Part shown: positions 46,141 to 56,505 of the stretch, one piece after another | Numbering within the stretch: position 1 is the stretch's first letter | Layout of the letters: each line of letters starts with the position of its first letter | NCBI GenBank assembly: GCA_030789695.1 | Contig: CM061142.1 | Span: forward strand, 799,915,610-799,979,609 | Length of the DNA stretch: 64,000 bases | Direction of reading: 5' to 3' | Origin: Scilla litardierei | Taxonomy: Eukaryota > Streptophyta > Magnoliopsida > Asparagales > Asparagaceae | Notes under the pieces: model-generated | Databases searched by the model: none | What the model saw: only the letters and a program-made list of their open reading frames with translations | What the model was told of the DNA's origin: nothing | Translations under genes and position numbers: made by a program

Positions 46141-46657
46141 CTAACCGACTAGATGGTGATCTAGTCGGTCGGCAACTGTTCTTGGACCGACTAGTTTGAT
46201 TCCTTAATTTCTTGGACTTTACTGTTTACAGTTAGTCGGTCTACGTTGACTCACCGACCGACTAGTTTGTGAACTAGTCGGTCAGTGATGCTTCTTTGAC
46301 CGACTAGTTGTGACTTACTGTTCACACTAAATTTCTCCTAAGCTACTGTTTACCGTTAGTCGGTCTAAGAACGTTTGGTGACCGACTAGTTGACATTCTA
46401 GTCGGTCAACTTTTGTTCTTGGACCGACTAAGTCAACTTGCTTTCAGACTATTTCATTTTGCCTCTTAGTCGGTCTACGTTCACTGGCTGACCGACTAGT
46501 TGTGAAACTAGTCGGTCAGAAAGTCTTCTTGGACCGACTAGATTTCTAGGTCTGAAATTCTATCTCTCCTCAGATCTTCACTTAGTCGGTCCACGCTGTT
46601 TGGCTGACCGACTAGTTGATGAACTAGTCGGTCAGTGATTGTTCTTTGACCGACTAA
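46141..46657. repeat. Palindrome array of family B with DRE-like cores
   Basis: Roughly five units of ~110-120 bases, each built as TTAGTCGGTC, spacer, GACCGACTAG-N(6-8)-CTAGTCGGTC, spacer, GACCGACTA. About eighteen ACCGAC/GTCGGT cores in 520 bases. Repeated in the 3' LTR at 56932-57445. Confidence 0.95.
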
Positions 46658-46711
46658 TTCTCCCAGATTTCTATCCGTTGGAGAATGACCTAACTTGTGT
46701 TTTTGGGTTCC

Positions 46712-46718
46712 TATAAAT
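46712..46718 (+). promoter_or_regulatory. TATA box of Sirevirus B LTR
   Basis: TATAAAT within CCTATAAATACGAACC; the 3' LTR copy is at 57498-57504. Confidence 0.8.
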
Positions 46719-47463
46719 ACGAACCTAGGTCATTTCTATCTAGGTTAGAGCTTCCATTCAGAGATTCATTGAGATCAAAAGAGATAGCCATTCTCACTCA
46801 AATCTAAAGCTCTCTTCCTCACAAGAAACCCATTCTCTCTCTTTTCTAGATCTAGAGAGAAGCTTGTTCTTGGTGAGCTCTTCAAGCTATTGCTTGATTC
46901 AAGTCTCCAAATCAACCCTAGGCACCCATTGCTGGTCATTTCCTTGGTGCTAGGTTTTGGTGACTTCATCTTCCTCAAATCCTTCATTTCACCTTTTGGG
47001 TAAGAAAAACTCAAGGTATAGGATTTTGTGGTAAGATTGTTTATTTCATTTAAACTCTTTAATATTGCTTTGTGATTCTCTCGGTTGTGAGAGAAGATTG
47101 TGAACCCGGGTTGTGGGATTCACTTTGCCATTGCATGTATGATTTGATCTTGTGAAGGTTTTTCACAAGATATTCATAGTGGAAATCTTGAGTTAGGGTT
47201 TGTAACTCAAGTATCCGGAGGGGATCCGGGTGGTTGGGACGTAGGATCACCGGGAACAAGTCGGGGAGACTTGGGTGGATCCGAACCCATTAACATCGTT
47301 TGTTAGCATTGTTAATTTTGTGTTGTCATTCAATTTAAGCTTCCGCAAATTGATTTGGTAGTTGTTTGCACTTTAATTTGGAATTATACTCCTTATTATT
47401 TTAAAGTACTATTCCCCCCCCCCCCCTCTAGTACTTGTGCAGTAGCTTGTAGGGCATTACATT

Positions 47464-47475
47464 TGGTATCAGAGC
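47464..47475 (+). other. Primer binding site of Sirevirus B
   Basis: TGGTATCAGAGC two bases after the 5' LTR. Confidence 0.95.
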
Positions 47476-47488
47476 CAGATACTTAGCT

Positions 47489-49750
47489 ATGTCTGCCAAC
47501 GACAACAAGACCGTGCGTCCACCTTCCAACTATGACACCTTCAGGAACCGTGAAGGAGCATCTTCGGTGATGGAAGGACATTCCTCTACGAGGCCTCCTT
47601 TCTTCAACGGTACCAACTACGGGTACTGGAAATGTCGGATGGAAACCTTCCTCCGGAGTGCATCTTTATGGAGGACTACAATGAAGGAGTACATCGAGCC
47701 CGAAGAAGAAGATTTTGAGAAATGGACTACCGCGGAGGTCGCCGCGGAGGTCGCCGCGGAGGTAAGCAATGCCAAGGCAATGAACGCCTTGCAATGCGCA
47801 TTGGAGCCCGAGGACTTCAATAAGATATGCACATGTAAGAGTGCATATCAAATTTGGAACTCCCTCCTCATACTACATGAAGGGACGAGTAGGGTAAGAG
47901 ACTCTAAACTCGTAGTCGTAAACAAAGATTACGAAATGTTTCATATGCAACAGGGCGAGAAGATGAAGGAATATTACGCTCGCTTCGTTGACATAATAAA
48001 CGAGTTGGAGGCCCTCGGCAAGTCCTACACTCAAAAGGAGAAGTGCTCAAAGCTTATCGAAGGACTTCCTTCTTCTTGGGAGAAACGTACCTTCTCCATC
48101 GAGGAAGGTAATGACATGAATAAGTACACCGTAGTTCAACTAATGGGTACTTTAATGTCGTACGAGGTACGCAAGGATAGCAAGCTCAAATTGCAAGAAA
48201 AGATGAAGTCTTACCTAAAGCAAGACGAGCCAAAGAAGAAGGCTATTGCTTTCAAAGCCGCTCCATCCACATCCACATCAACCGATGATGAAGAATCGAA
48301 AAACGAGTTGGACTTGGAATCCATGGCACTCATGGCCAAGAAGTTCAACCGTTTCTTCCGAAAAGGTAACTATAAGAACAAAGCTAAATTTGGTTTTACT
48401 AACGCCTCTTCCTCTCCTTTGTGTTTCAAGTGCAATAAGCCAGGACACATGAAAGCGGAGTGTCCTCTCAACAAGCAAAAGGAGAAGTGGAAAGCGCCAA
48501 AGTTCGACAAGTCGAAGAAGTACAAAAAGGGGTACAAAAAGGGGCTTGTCGGAGCAACATTCACCGACTCCGAGGATTCCTCAAGCGGAGAGTCGGACGA
48601 TGAGCAAGTGGAGCAAGCGCACATGTGCTTCATGGCAAGAGAGGAGAATGATCAAGAATCCTCCTCTTCCGATGATAGTAATGACGAAAGCGATGAGGTA
48701 ACAATGGATGATCTTAGGGATGCTAACACTCAACTATGGTCAAAATACACTAAATTAGTAAATAGATATACTAAAGTAAAAGATGACCTAGCTAGCATTC
48801 AAACATCGCCTAAGACTATCATCACCAACAACGACACCGTTGTTGAAGAGTTAAGAAATGAGATTGTTAATCTCAAATCTAAACTTGAACATGCTAGCAT
48901 TGAGGATGCGGAAGAACATGAGATAGCGGATTTAACTTCTCAAAACTCAACCTTGAGTATTGAGAACGAGAATCTTAAATCTCGTGTTTATGTGCTCACA
49001 TCGCAAATATCCACTTTGGATACTTCTTTGCGTTCTCTCAAAGAGAAATATGAGAACACATTGGGCCGAATCAACGAATTCAACAAGGGTAAGGGCCATT
49101 TGGATAATATCCTAAAAGACTTACTTCCGGCCAAACACCACATTGGCTTGGGGTATATGATGGGAAATTCATCCAAATCGGTCACTACTTTTGTTAGGCC
49201 AACTTCCGAAGCCTCAACGAGTGGGAGCAAATACTCTATTGGTAGTTCATCTACCAATGGTGCTTCCACCTCGTCCACACCCTCTTTCGGAAAGAAACCC
49301 ACTTTGGGTGGACCTCCAAAGAAGGGGCATGCCTACATGTACACTAATACCATGCCACGTAGGAACACACGTCCTACTCCACCGGCTCACACATATGATG
49401 ATTTTTATGCAACACATTCTCGGGCACGTGCACACCATGTGAGACACACTCATGCACGTGTTCCCTCACATGCATATGTACACCCACCTCATCATATGAA
49501 TAATTCTCGTCGTGCACCATTCCATCATGTCACATATGCCTATCCACAACATGCATCACGTAGAAATCAACGTCGTATGCATGCACCCAATAGGATGATG
49601 GCTCCCAAAATTTTCACTATTTGGAGCCCAAAGGACACAAGCATGGACGAAAAACAAATGTATATGAATGCTTATTTTTCGGATGTTGTGCATAGTAAGA
49701 ATTATGTGGGGAAGTCTAAGTCCACTTGGACTTGGCTTCCAAAGGTCTAA
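47489..49750 (+). CDS. gag: Gag polyprotein, Sirevirus B
   Basis: 753 residues, unbroken. N-terminal copia gag (FNGTNYGYWKCRMETFL), capsid-like helices (ICTCKSAYQIWNSLL), and a CCHC zinc knuckle at residues 312-325 (C312, C315, H320, C325). Lys-rich and acidic Ser/Asp stretches follow, then a coiled coil (about 410-530) and a His/Arg/Pro-rich tail (about 630-710) ahead of IFTIWSPKDTSMDEKQ and TWTWLPKV. The first ATG after the primer site is used. A 12-base unit coding for Glu-Val-Ala-Ala is present almost three times at 47735-47766, an in-frame expansion absent from A. Closely related to A gag. Confidence 0.95.
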   Translation: MSANDNKTVRPPSNYDTFRNREGASSVMEGHSSTRPPFFNGTNYGYWKCRMETFLRSASLWRTTMKEYIEPEEEDFEKWTTAEVAAEVAAEVSNAKAMNALQCALEPEDFNKICTCKSAYQIWNSLLILHEGTSRVRDSKLVVVNKDYEMFHMQQGEKMKEYYARFVDIINELEALGKSYTQKEKCSKLIEGLPSSWEKRTFSIEEGNDMNKYTVVQLMGTLMSYEVRKDSKLKLQEKMKSYLKQDEPKKKAIAFKAAPSTSTSTDDEESKNELDLESMALMAKKFNRFFRKGNYKNKAKFGFTNASSSPLCFKCNKPGHMKAECPLNKQKEKWKAPKFDKSKKYKKGYKKGLVGATFTDSEDSSSGESDDEQVEQAHMCFMAREENDQESSSSDDSNDESDEVTMDDLRDANTQLWSKYTKLVNRYTKVKDDLASIQTSPKTIITNNDTVVEELRNEIVNLKSKLEHASIEDAEEHEIADLTSQNSTLSIENENLKSRVYVLTSQISTLDTSLRSLKEKYENTLGRINEFNKGKGHLDNILKDLLPAKHHIGLGYMMGNSSKSVTTFVRPTSEASTSGSKYSIGSSSTNGASTSSTPSFGKKPTLGGPPKKGHAYMYTNTMPRRNTRPTPPAHTYDDFYATHSRARAHHVRHTHARVPSHAYVHPPHHMNNSRRAPFHHVTYAYPQHASRRNQRRMHAPNRMMAPKIFTIWSPKDTSMDEKQMYMNAYFSDVVHSKNYVGKSKSTWTWLPKV

Positions 49751-49773
49751 TCCCTTGGACCCAATGACATTGG

Positions 49774-49803
49774 GTACCATGATATGAAATTTTCTATCTT
49801 TAG
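49774..49803 (+). other. 30-nt GTAC-bounded GT...AG segment between gag and pol (B)
   Basis: GTACC at 49774 and GTACT at 49804 bracket 30 bases that begin GT and end TCTTTAG. Same place and design as 10647-10675 and 58273-58301. Confidence 0.6.
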
Positions 49804-49893
49804 GTACTCAAGGAAAAGAAAAAGAAAAGGAGCAACAAATTTAAATTTAGCTCCAAAGGGAATTGGATACTCGATAGCGGATGCTCCAAACAC

Positions 49894-52800
49894 ATGACGG
49901 GTGACGCTCGATTGCTCTCCGGAGTGGTTCCCATTGCGAATGGAAACCGCGTCGTATTTGGAGGCAACGAGAGCGGAACCATCATAGGTGTTGGTAAAGT
50001 CGGTAACCCTTCTAAACCATTAATTAGTGATGTTTATCTTGTTAGTGGTTTAAATCATAATCTTATTTCAATAAGCCAACTTTGTGACAAAGGTTACAAA
50101 GTTAGCTTTGCGAAAGGATTGTGTCATATTTTAAGAAAGGATAATGAAAAATTATTATTTTCCGGAACTCGTCGTAAAGACATTTATATTTTGGATCTTC
50201 CTAAGTCATATGAACAATGTCTCGTTGCCAACACAAGTGAACAACACTTATGGCATCGACACTTTGGACATGTGAACTTTGGAACACTATATAAGCTTTC
50301 AAAATTGAATTCTATTAAAGGTTTTCCGAAGCTTGTTTTTGAAAAGAAAAGTTTTTGTGATTGTTGTCAACGCGGCAAGCTTCCTAAATCTTCATTTAAA
50401 CCTAAGAAAAGCATTTCTACTAAACGGCCACTAGAGCTATTACATCTAGACTTATTTGGGCCAACTAGAGTTGCTTCCTTAGGAAATGCAAGGTATGGAC
50501 TTGTCATCGTAGATGACTATTCAAGATTTACATGGGTATTTTTCTTATGTAATAAAAATGAAGCTTTTGAAAACTTCGCAATTTTTGTTAAGAAAGTACA
50601 AAATCTCTTAGGAACCACCATTGTCACTATTCGTAGTGATCATGGAGGTGAATTTGAGAATGAGTCTTTTGAGACATTTTGTGATGAAGTTGGTATTACA
50701 CACACCTTCTCTTTCCCTCGTGCACCTCCTCAAAATGGTGTAGTTGAGAGAAAGAATAGGACGCTAGTGGAGTGTGCTCGCACTATGCTTGATGATAGCC
50801 AACTTGGCCATCAATTTTGGGCGGAAGCGGTACGCACCGCTTGCTATGTGTTTAATAGAATACTTTTGAGGCCCGGCACTAAACAAACTTGTTATGAATT
50901 TTTGTTTGGTAGGTTGCCTCAAGTTAAACATTTTCGTGTTTTTGGTTCGAAATGTTTTATTAAGAACACATATGGTAGTTTGGACAAATTAAATCCAAGA
51001 TCCGATGAGGGGATTTTTGTCGGATATTCTTCGCGTAGCAAAGCCTACCGGATATTCAACAAACGAACCTCAACGATCGAGGACTCGCTTCATGTCTCAT
51101 TTAATGAAGAATTTGTTCCAACTAGAATTTCAAATGATAATGATTCTATGGATGTTTTATGTGATTCGTTTGATAATTCTAAGTCTAATGATTCTATTGA
51201 TTCTATTGAGACTAACCCAACTAATGAAGTTGTTGAGAATGTTCCTAGTGATCAAGGTATTCCCAAACGGCTTCATACCGTTCGTGACCATCCTCATGAG
51301 CAAGTCATTGGCAATATCTATGATAGTGTCAAGACGAGATCGCAAGTGAACTACTTCGCTCATTGTGCCTTTGCGTCCTCGATAGAGCCAAAGAATATTA
51401 ATGAAGCATGCGAAGATAGCGCTTGGATCTTAGCCATGGAGGAGGAGCTCATTCAATTCGAGAGAAATGAAGTTTGGGAGCTTGTTCCTTTGCCATCGAA
51501 GAACCACACCGACATATGGACAAAGTGGATCTTCAAGAACAAAACCGACGAAAACCAAGTCGTCGTCCGGAACAAAGCTCGGTTAGTAGCTCAAGGCTAT
51601 CGTCAAGAGGAAGGTATCGATTTCGAAGAATCTTTCGCTCCGGTAGCTAGATTAGAATCAATTAGATTACTTTTGTCTTTTGCATGCCATAAGAATTTTA
51701 AATTATTTCAAATGGATGTTAAAAGTGCATTTTTAAACGGAGATGTCGTTGAGGAAGTTTACGTTTCTCAACCTCCGGGCTTCATAAATGAAAAATTTCC
51801 AAATCACGTTTTTAAACTAAAGAAAGCTCTTTATGGTTTGAGACAAGCTCCTCGAGCTTGGTATGATCGCCTAAAGAATTTTCTTTTGGATTTGAATTTT
51901 AAAATGGGCGAAGCCGATTCTACACTTTTTATTAAGCATGTGAATAATGATATTTTATTAGTTCAAATTTATGTTGATGATATCATTTTCGGTGCTACTA
52001 ACTTCGCTCTTTGCGAAGAGTTTTCTAATGTTATGAAGGAACAATTTGAGATGAGCCACATGGGCGAACTCAAATATTTCTTAGGTCTCCAAATTCGCCA
52101 ATTGAACGATGCAATCTTCATCCACCAAACGAAGTACACGGTGGAGTTGCTAAAGCGATTTGGAATGGAGAATGCCTCCGGGAAAAAGACTCCTATGAGC
52201 ACTACAACGCATCTTGATAAAGATACGGGCGGAAAAGATGTAGACATTCGTCTATATCGAGGTATGATAGGTAGCTTACTTTATCTTACCGCGAGTAGGC
52301 CCGATATTATGTTTGCCGTATGTGTATGTGCTCGTTATCAGTCTCAACCTAAGGATTCTCACTTAGTAGCGGTTAAACGTATTTTTCGCTATCTAAGTTA
52401 CACTTTAGATTTTGGATTACTTTATCCGAAATCTAGCACATATGAGTTAGTCTCATATAGTGACGCTGATTATGCGGGATGCAAATCTGACAGGAAAAGT
52501 ACTAGTGGCACTTGCCATTTTCTAGGAAATTCTCTTGTCTCTTGGTTTTCTAAGAAGCAAAATTCGGTATCACTTTCAACCACCGAGGCGGAATACATTA
52601 CCGCCGGTGCCGCTTGTGCCCAGGTTCTTTGGATGAGACACACATTGAAGGATTTTGGTATTCATTGTGATACTAGCCCTATCATGGTGGATAACCAAAG
52701 TGCTATTTGTCTTTCAAAGAATCCGGTGCACCATTCCCGATCGAAACACATAGATGTCCGACACCATTTCTTAGATGATCATGTTGCTAAAAAGGACATC

Positions 52801-52920
52801 ATATTAGTGTACGTTGAAACCCAAAAGCAAATCACCGATATTTTCACGAAACCCCTAAAGGAGGACTCCTTTGTGTGGTTGCGTCGAGAATTGGGGATTA
52901 TGGGTGAATCCGAGATATAG
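49894..52920 (+). CDS. pol: Pol polyprotein: protease, integrase, RT, RNase H (Sirevirus B)
   Basis: 1008 residues from ATG 49894, but the frame is open upstream from the GTACT at 49804 and includes the protease motif [12 protein letters not shown] just before that ATG, so the true N-terminus is earlier. Integrase: zinc finger [12 protein letters not shown] and CDCCQRGK, catalytic D186, D249 and E285. [32 protein letters not shown] at 51970-51981. RNase [20 protein letters not shown] and STTEAEY. No internal stop. The frame differs from that of gag. With gag it makes B the best candidate here for an element still able to move. Confidence 0.95.
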   Translation: MTGDARLLSGVVPIANGNRVVFGGNESGTIIGVGKVGNPSKPLISDVYLVSGLNHNLISISQLCDKGYKVSFAKGLCHILRKDNEKLLFSGTRRKDIYILDLPKSYEQCLVANTSEQHLWHRHFGHVNFGTLYKLSKLNSIKGFPKLVFEKKSFCDCCQRGKLPKSSFKPKKSISTKRPLELLHLDLFGPTRVASLGNARYGLVIVDDYSRFTWVFFLCNKNEAFENFAIFVKKVQNLLGTTIVTIRSDHGGEFENESFETFCDEVGITHTFSFPRAPPQNGVVERKNRTLVECARTMLDDSQLGHQFWAEAVRTACYVFNRILLRPGTKQTCYEFLFGRLPQVKHFRVFGSKCFIKNTYGSLDKLNPRSDEGIFVGYSSRSKAYRIFNKRTSTIEDSLHVSFNEEFVPTRISNDNDSMDVLCDSFDNSKSNDSIDSIETNPTNEVVENVPSDQGIPKRLHTVRDHPHEQVIGNIYDSVKTRSQVNYFAHCAFASSIEPKNINEACEDSAWILAMEEELIQFERNEVWELVPLPSKNHTDIWTKWIFKNKTDENQVVVRNKARLVAQGYRQEEGIDFEESFAPVARLESIRLLLSFACHKNFKLFQMDVKSAFLNGDVVEEVYVSQPPGFINEKFPNHVFKLKKALYGLRQAPRAWYDRLKNFLLDLNFKMGEADSTLFIKHVNNDILLVQIYVDDIIFGATNFALCEEFSNVMKEQFEMSHMGELKYFLGLQIRQLNDAIFIHQTKYTVELLKRFGMENASGKKTPMSTTTHLDKDTGGKDVDIRLYRGMIGSLLYLTASRPDIMFAVCVCARYQSQPKDSHLVAVKRIFRYLSYTLDFGLLYPKSSTYELVSYSDADYAGCKSDRKSTSGTCHFLGNSLVSWFSKKQNSVSLSTTEAEYITAGAACAQVLWMRHTLKDFGIHCDTSPIMVDNQSAICLSKNPVHHSRSKHIDVRHHFLDDHVAKKDIILVYVETQKQITDIFTKPLKEDSFVWLRRELGIMGESEI

Positions 52921-53162
52921 GATTCATATTTAAATTCAATCATCTTGTATGCTATTATATTTCGCGATATTTCATGCATGCTAGATTTGTTGAATTTTTT
53001 GGAATTTTATGTGATTTGTTCGAATTTATTGCTCGAATTCGTATTTCAATGTCGTATTTAAGTTTTCGACGTTTTATGGGGTAATTTAGATGACTAATGA
53101 GAGAGTTAAGATGTTTCATCCAAGTGGTTTGTGAAGAGAAATCAATTTTCAATTTTTGGACT

Positions 53163-53545
53163 ATTCTAGTCGGTTTCAGTTCACTTGTCAACCGACTAGA
53201 TGCTCATCTAGTCGATCAGCAAGTGAACTCAGACTGACTAGATCAAGCCTATATCTAACTCCTATCATTCTCTTTCTTTAGTCGGTCACAGTACACTTAC
53301 CGACCGACTAGATTGAAAACTAGTCGGTCAGTGAATATACTGCGACTGACTAATTCTTGCCCTAGAAATTCATCTGTGCCTCTGTTTCGACTTAGTCGGT
53401 TCAATCTCATTGACCGACCGACTAGATCGTAATCTAGTCGGTCAGTGCTTGAACTGTGACCGACTAAGTGGGTTAGGGCATTTGTGTATTTTTGCTTCCA
53501 GACCGACTTATACTCACTTTCATTTCGACTAAAATCATTTTTAGT
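53163..53545. repeat. Family B palindromes between pol and the third ORF
   Basis: Three and a half units of the design seen in the LTR (TTAGTCGGTC, GACCGACTAG-N8-CTAGTCGGTC, GACCGACTAA), with more drift, for example ACTGACTA variants. Confidence 0.9.
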
Positions 53546-53842
53546 CGGTCTTCTCCTCTTCTCCAGCCCGAAAACCCCAAAACCCCTTTCGAGACCCTTC
53601 GTCTTCCGGCCATCTCTCCGGCCATCGCCGCCGTCCGCCGCCGTCGACTCCTCCTCCTAGGTAAAACCCCTTCTCCTAGGTGTCGATTTCCTTCCCTAGG
53701 GTTGTTTTATATCGCATCTAGGGTTCTAGCTCCTAGGGTTTCAATTTTAACCTAGGGTTTGTGTTTTTCGGTTTTCCTCTCTTAGGGCTTTTGATCTCTA
53801 GGGTTTCTAGTTTGTGTTGCTTGTGCTCGTCGTGCCACGACC
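53546..53842 (+). promoter_or_regulatory. Leader-like stretch with telo-boxes ahead of the env-like ORF
   Basis: A C/T-rich stretch followed by five CCTAGGGTT-type words (telo-box AAACCCTAG on the other strand) between about 53690 and 53810. A possible 5' splice site CTAGGTAAAA occurs near 53658. This is what leaders of plant genes look like and suggests a separate transcript for the third ORF; no transcript evidence is available. Confidence 0.45.
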
Positions 53843-55507
53843 ATGGCAAAGACAAGAATTCCTATCGCCTCTTCTGGGGCTTCTCCTATGTCCATAGAGC
53901 AACCTACCGCTAGGAATCCGACTAAGCCTAAGCGTCGTGCCAAGTCTACTCAAGCTTCCCCTTCTTCGCCTCCTCTGAAGAAACAGAGGACGGCGACGGT
54001 CAAACCACGAAAATCTAAGACCAAGAAGCCCATACTCCACTCACCCTCTACTCCTCCCGATTCCGATACTGAGTTTATCCCAGAGGATGAGCCTACCCAT
54101 AGGGAACCCACTCCGCCACTCCGTTCTAGGACTCGCCAGCCAAAGGGAAAGGGCCCAATGCCAGCGGGGGGTGTTGACATATCGTTGTGTCGCGATGACC
54201 CTATGTGTCTCGCGGCCTACAACCGTATTGAACACTGCCCGATGCTGTTGGAGCACTACGTCTAGTTTTCTGATTTCCTTGGCTTAGCCGATCTCCTGTC
54301 CTATAGTGGTCTCCTTGATTATCTTCGATACGATGCCAAGGCCAACCCCAAACCATATCCTCGCCTCGTGAAATTGTTCTATGCCAACCGTGTTCGAGGC
54401 CAGTACGATGCCAGCAACTCCATTGAGACGACTGTCTTGGGAACTCCTATAGTTCTCACGGCAGAAATCTTGGGGGAGATTCTTGGTTGTTCGTCGTGTG
54501 GTCTCCTCCCTTCGGACATTTCCGTCGACGATATCTCCTCCTTGGATCAGTCTGTTCTTTCTGAGATTTTCCAGGTTATCCCCTCCGCATTCATTGGTGT
54601 TCCTTCGAAATATTTTAAGCCGAATGCGTGGGTCCTTAACCTGATTTTGAAGTCATGTCTTCTCCCCAAATATGGATCCTCTTCACTTCCCTCCCAGCCT
54701 TTTTTGAAGCTTATATACGCTCTTTTCTTGGGGTGCGAGATTAATTGGGCTCGTGTGATACTCGATAAGATGGACTCTTTCGAGTGTATACGCAAGACTA
54801 ATAAATCTGCGCACATTCCATACCCTTGCCTGTTGACTCTTGTATTTCGACATTTCCGAGTCCCCCTCCCTCCTGATGATGAGCGTCCTTTGGGTACTCC
54901 TCTGAACGCGACGGCCGTGAAGAAATCTCTAGCGGCGCTTCGTCACGTGCAGAGGTCTACCACATCTGCTTCTCAGGCGACTCCCTCTGGTGCTGCAGCC
55001 TCCACTCGTCCTGCTACTTTGGATGATGTCGTACGGATACTTCGTCGGCACGAGTCTCGCTTGGCTCGTACCGAGGAGGTAGTTTGACGTATGGCAAGTA
55101 CGATGGGGATTGAGCTTCCTCCTTCGGTGTCTGAGGCCGAGGAGATGGACGATGAGGAGCTTGACGAGCTTGTCACTTCCTTGGCTCGTGGTGCTGCTGC
55201 TGCTGCTACCTCTTCTGCTCCTGGTGTTGGCACCTCCTCCGGTGCACCAGAGACTTCTGCACCAGTTGTTCAGACTTCTGAGCCTGCTGCTACTCCTGCT
55301 GACGAGCCTGCTCATGTATCTCATGCTGCTGTTGACACCACTGCTGCTGCTTCTGTCGAGACCCTTGCTGCTGTTGAGCCTGTTGCTGAGATCTCCACTC
55401 CTGCCCCGATGATCCCATCTGTTGAGACTCCTCTCCTCCCTGCAAAGCCTGAGTCCACTCCGTCGACTGGACCCACGGACACTGCAGATCCTGCCTCTTC
55501 CTCGTGA
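53843..55507 (+). pseudogene. Env-like third ORF of Sirevirus B, two in-frame stops
   Basis: One frame of about 555 codons from ATG 53843 to TGA 55505-55507, interrupted by TAG 54263-54265 and TGA 55085-55087. N-terminal part: basic, Ser/Thr/Pro-rich, with nuclear-localisation-like runs (KPKRRAK, PRKSKTKK). Middle: a globular region with PRLVKLFYANRVRGQ, corresponding to LVREFYANL in element 1 and typical of putative plant transposon proteins. C-terminal part: acidic, then a low-complexity Ala/Thr/Pro tail from GCT-rich codons. No convincing membrane segment. Stop codon suppression is conceivable but decay is simpler. Confidence 0.7.
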
Positions 55508-56505
55508 TCGTTTGTTTCGAGGACTCTCCACTACGCTTTGGATGATATATCTTAGTGAGAGCATTTTGGGTTAGGATGGGGTTGCGAGATGTTTTGATGT
55601 ATTTTTGTGCTTTCTGGATGTCGGAGTTGGATATTATGATGTGATGTTGTTTTTGTTGTATTTTGATATACTCTGATGATGTTGATGTTGATGATGTATC
55701 TTTTTGATGTTTATATAGATGACGTGTCTCACTTCATATGATGTACTTCATTTATTCGATGCGATCTCTTTTTGGATGTACTCATGATGTCTCTATTTAT
55801 ATATATTCATCGTCGTTCACTTTGTCTTTTATTCGTCGTGCACATTTTAATATTCGTTGAATGTATATGAAATGTGACTTCGTCGCTCGACGATTAAAAA
55901 ACTTGGTTAAATAGATTATATTTCTATAATTATATAGAATTGTTTTCCATGCACAAAATTAACCAAGAATATTGAATATTGGAGAGTATGTTTCTTTATT
56001 CAAGAAATGAATAAACATTTGGTAGTTTTGATGATTTTGATTATCGTTGATTTTTATTGATAATGGAAAATTTGGCACACCTTGTTTTGATTTCCACACT
56101 TTTCCCTTGGTGTCAAGTTGGTCCATTGTCTTTGTCTACGACTCCCGGTGTTGGATTTTACATTTCCTAATTGTTGTCGTTGTATGCCCCCCATTTTTGG
56201 GATAATACCAAAGGGGGAGAGATAATGATAATAAATAGCGCAAATGAAAATTTAACTCAATTTCCAAGAATCTAGTTTGATATGTTAGATTCAGGGGGAG
56301 TTAAGATATATATAAGGATTTTCAAAATCCGATATTTCAAAAATCGATTCTCTTTATTTATCTTACTCGTCTGCTTGATGCAATTCATATATATTCATTT
56401 TGGAATTAACGTGTCATCAATGCAGGGGGAGTAAGTATTTTACATTTGAATTATTATTTTTGATTATTATTTATGTTGGTTTGTCATCACCAAAAAGGGG
56501 GAGAA
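55508..56505 (+). other. 3' untranslated region of Sirevirus B with polypurine-tract ladder
   Basis: T- and GATGTT-rich sequence, then GGGGGAG tracts near 56213, 56291, 56425 and finally AAAAAGGGGGAGAA at 56492-56505 against the 3' LTR. The same four-step ladder occurs in element 1. Confidence 0.85.

Larger units (their letters stand above)
45718..47461 (+). repeat. 5' LTR of Sirevirus B
   Basis: 1744 bp. U3 contains the GACCGACTAG/CTAGTCGGTC array (46141-46657), ending 55 bases before the TATAAAT box (46712-46718). The stem-loop AGTACTA...TAGTACT is at 47405-47435, with a longer C run than in the 3' LTR. Confidence 0.97.

Noticed and set aside
45990..46199. A 69-codon frame found three times (also 176-385 minus strand and 56778-56987)
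   Set aside because: All three copies are the same stretch of family B LTR U3, overlapping the palindrome array upstream of the TATA box. Copy number reflects LTR duplication, not selection for a protein.
46141..46657. Regular repeats with spacers, resembling a CRISPR array
   Set aside because: The repeats are inverted pairs inside an LTR, spacers are themselves repeated between units, and the DNA is plant. No cas genes.
53843..55507. Programmed stop-codon readthrough in the Sirevirus B third ORF
   Set aside because: Two different stops in one ORF, with no conserved context and no counterpart in element 1, are better explained by mutation.
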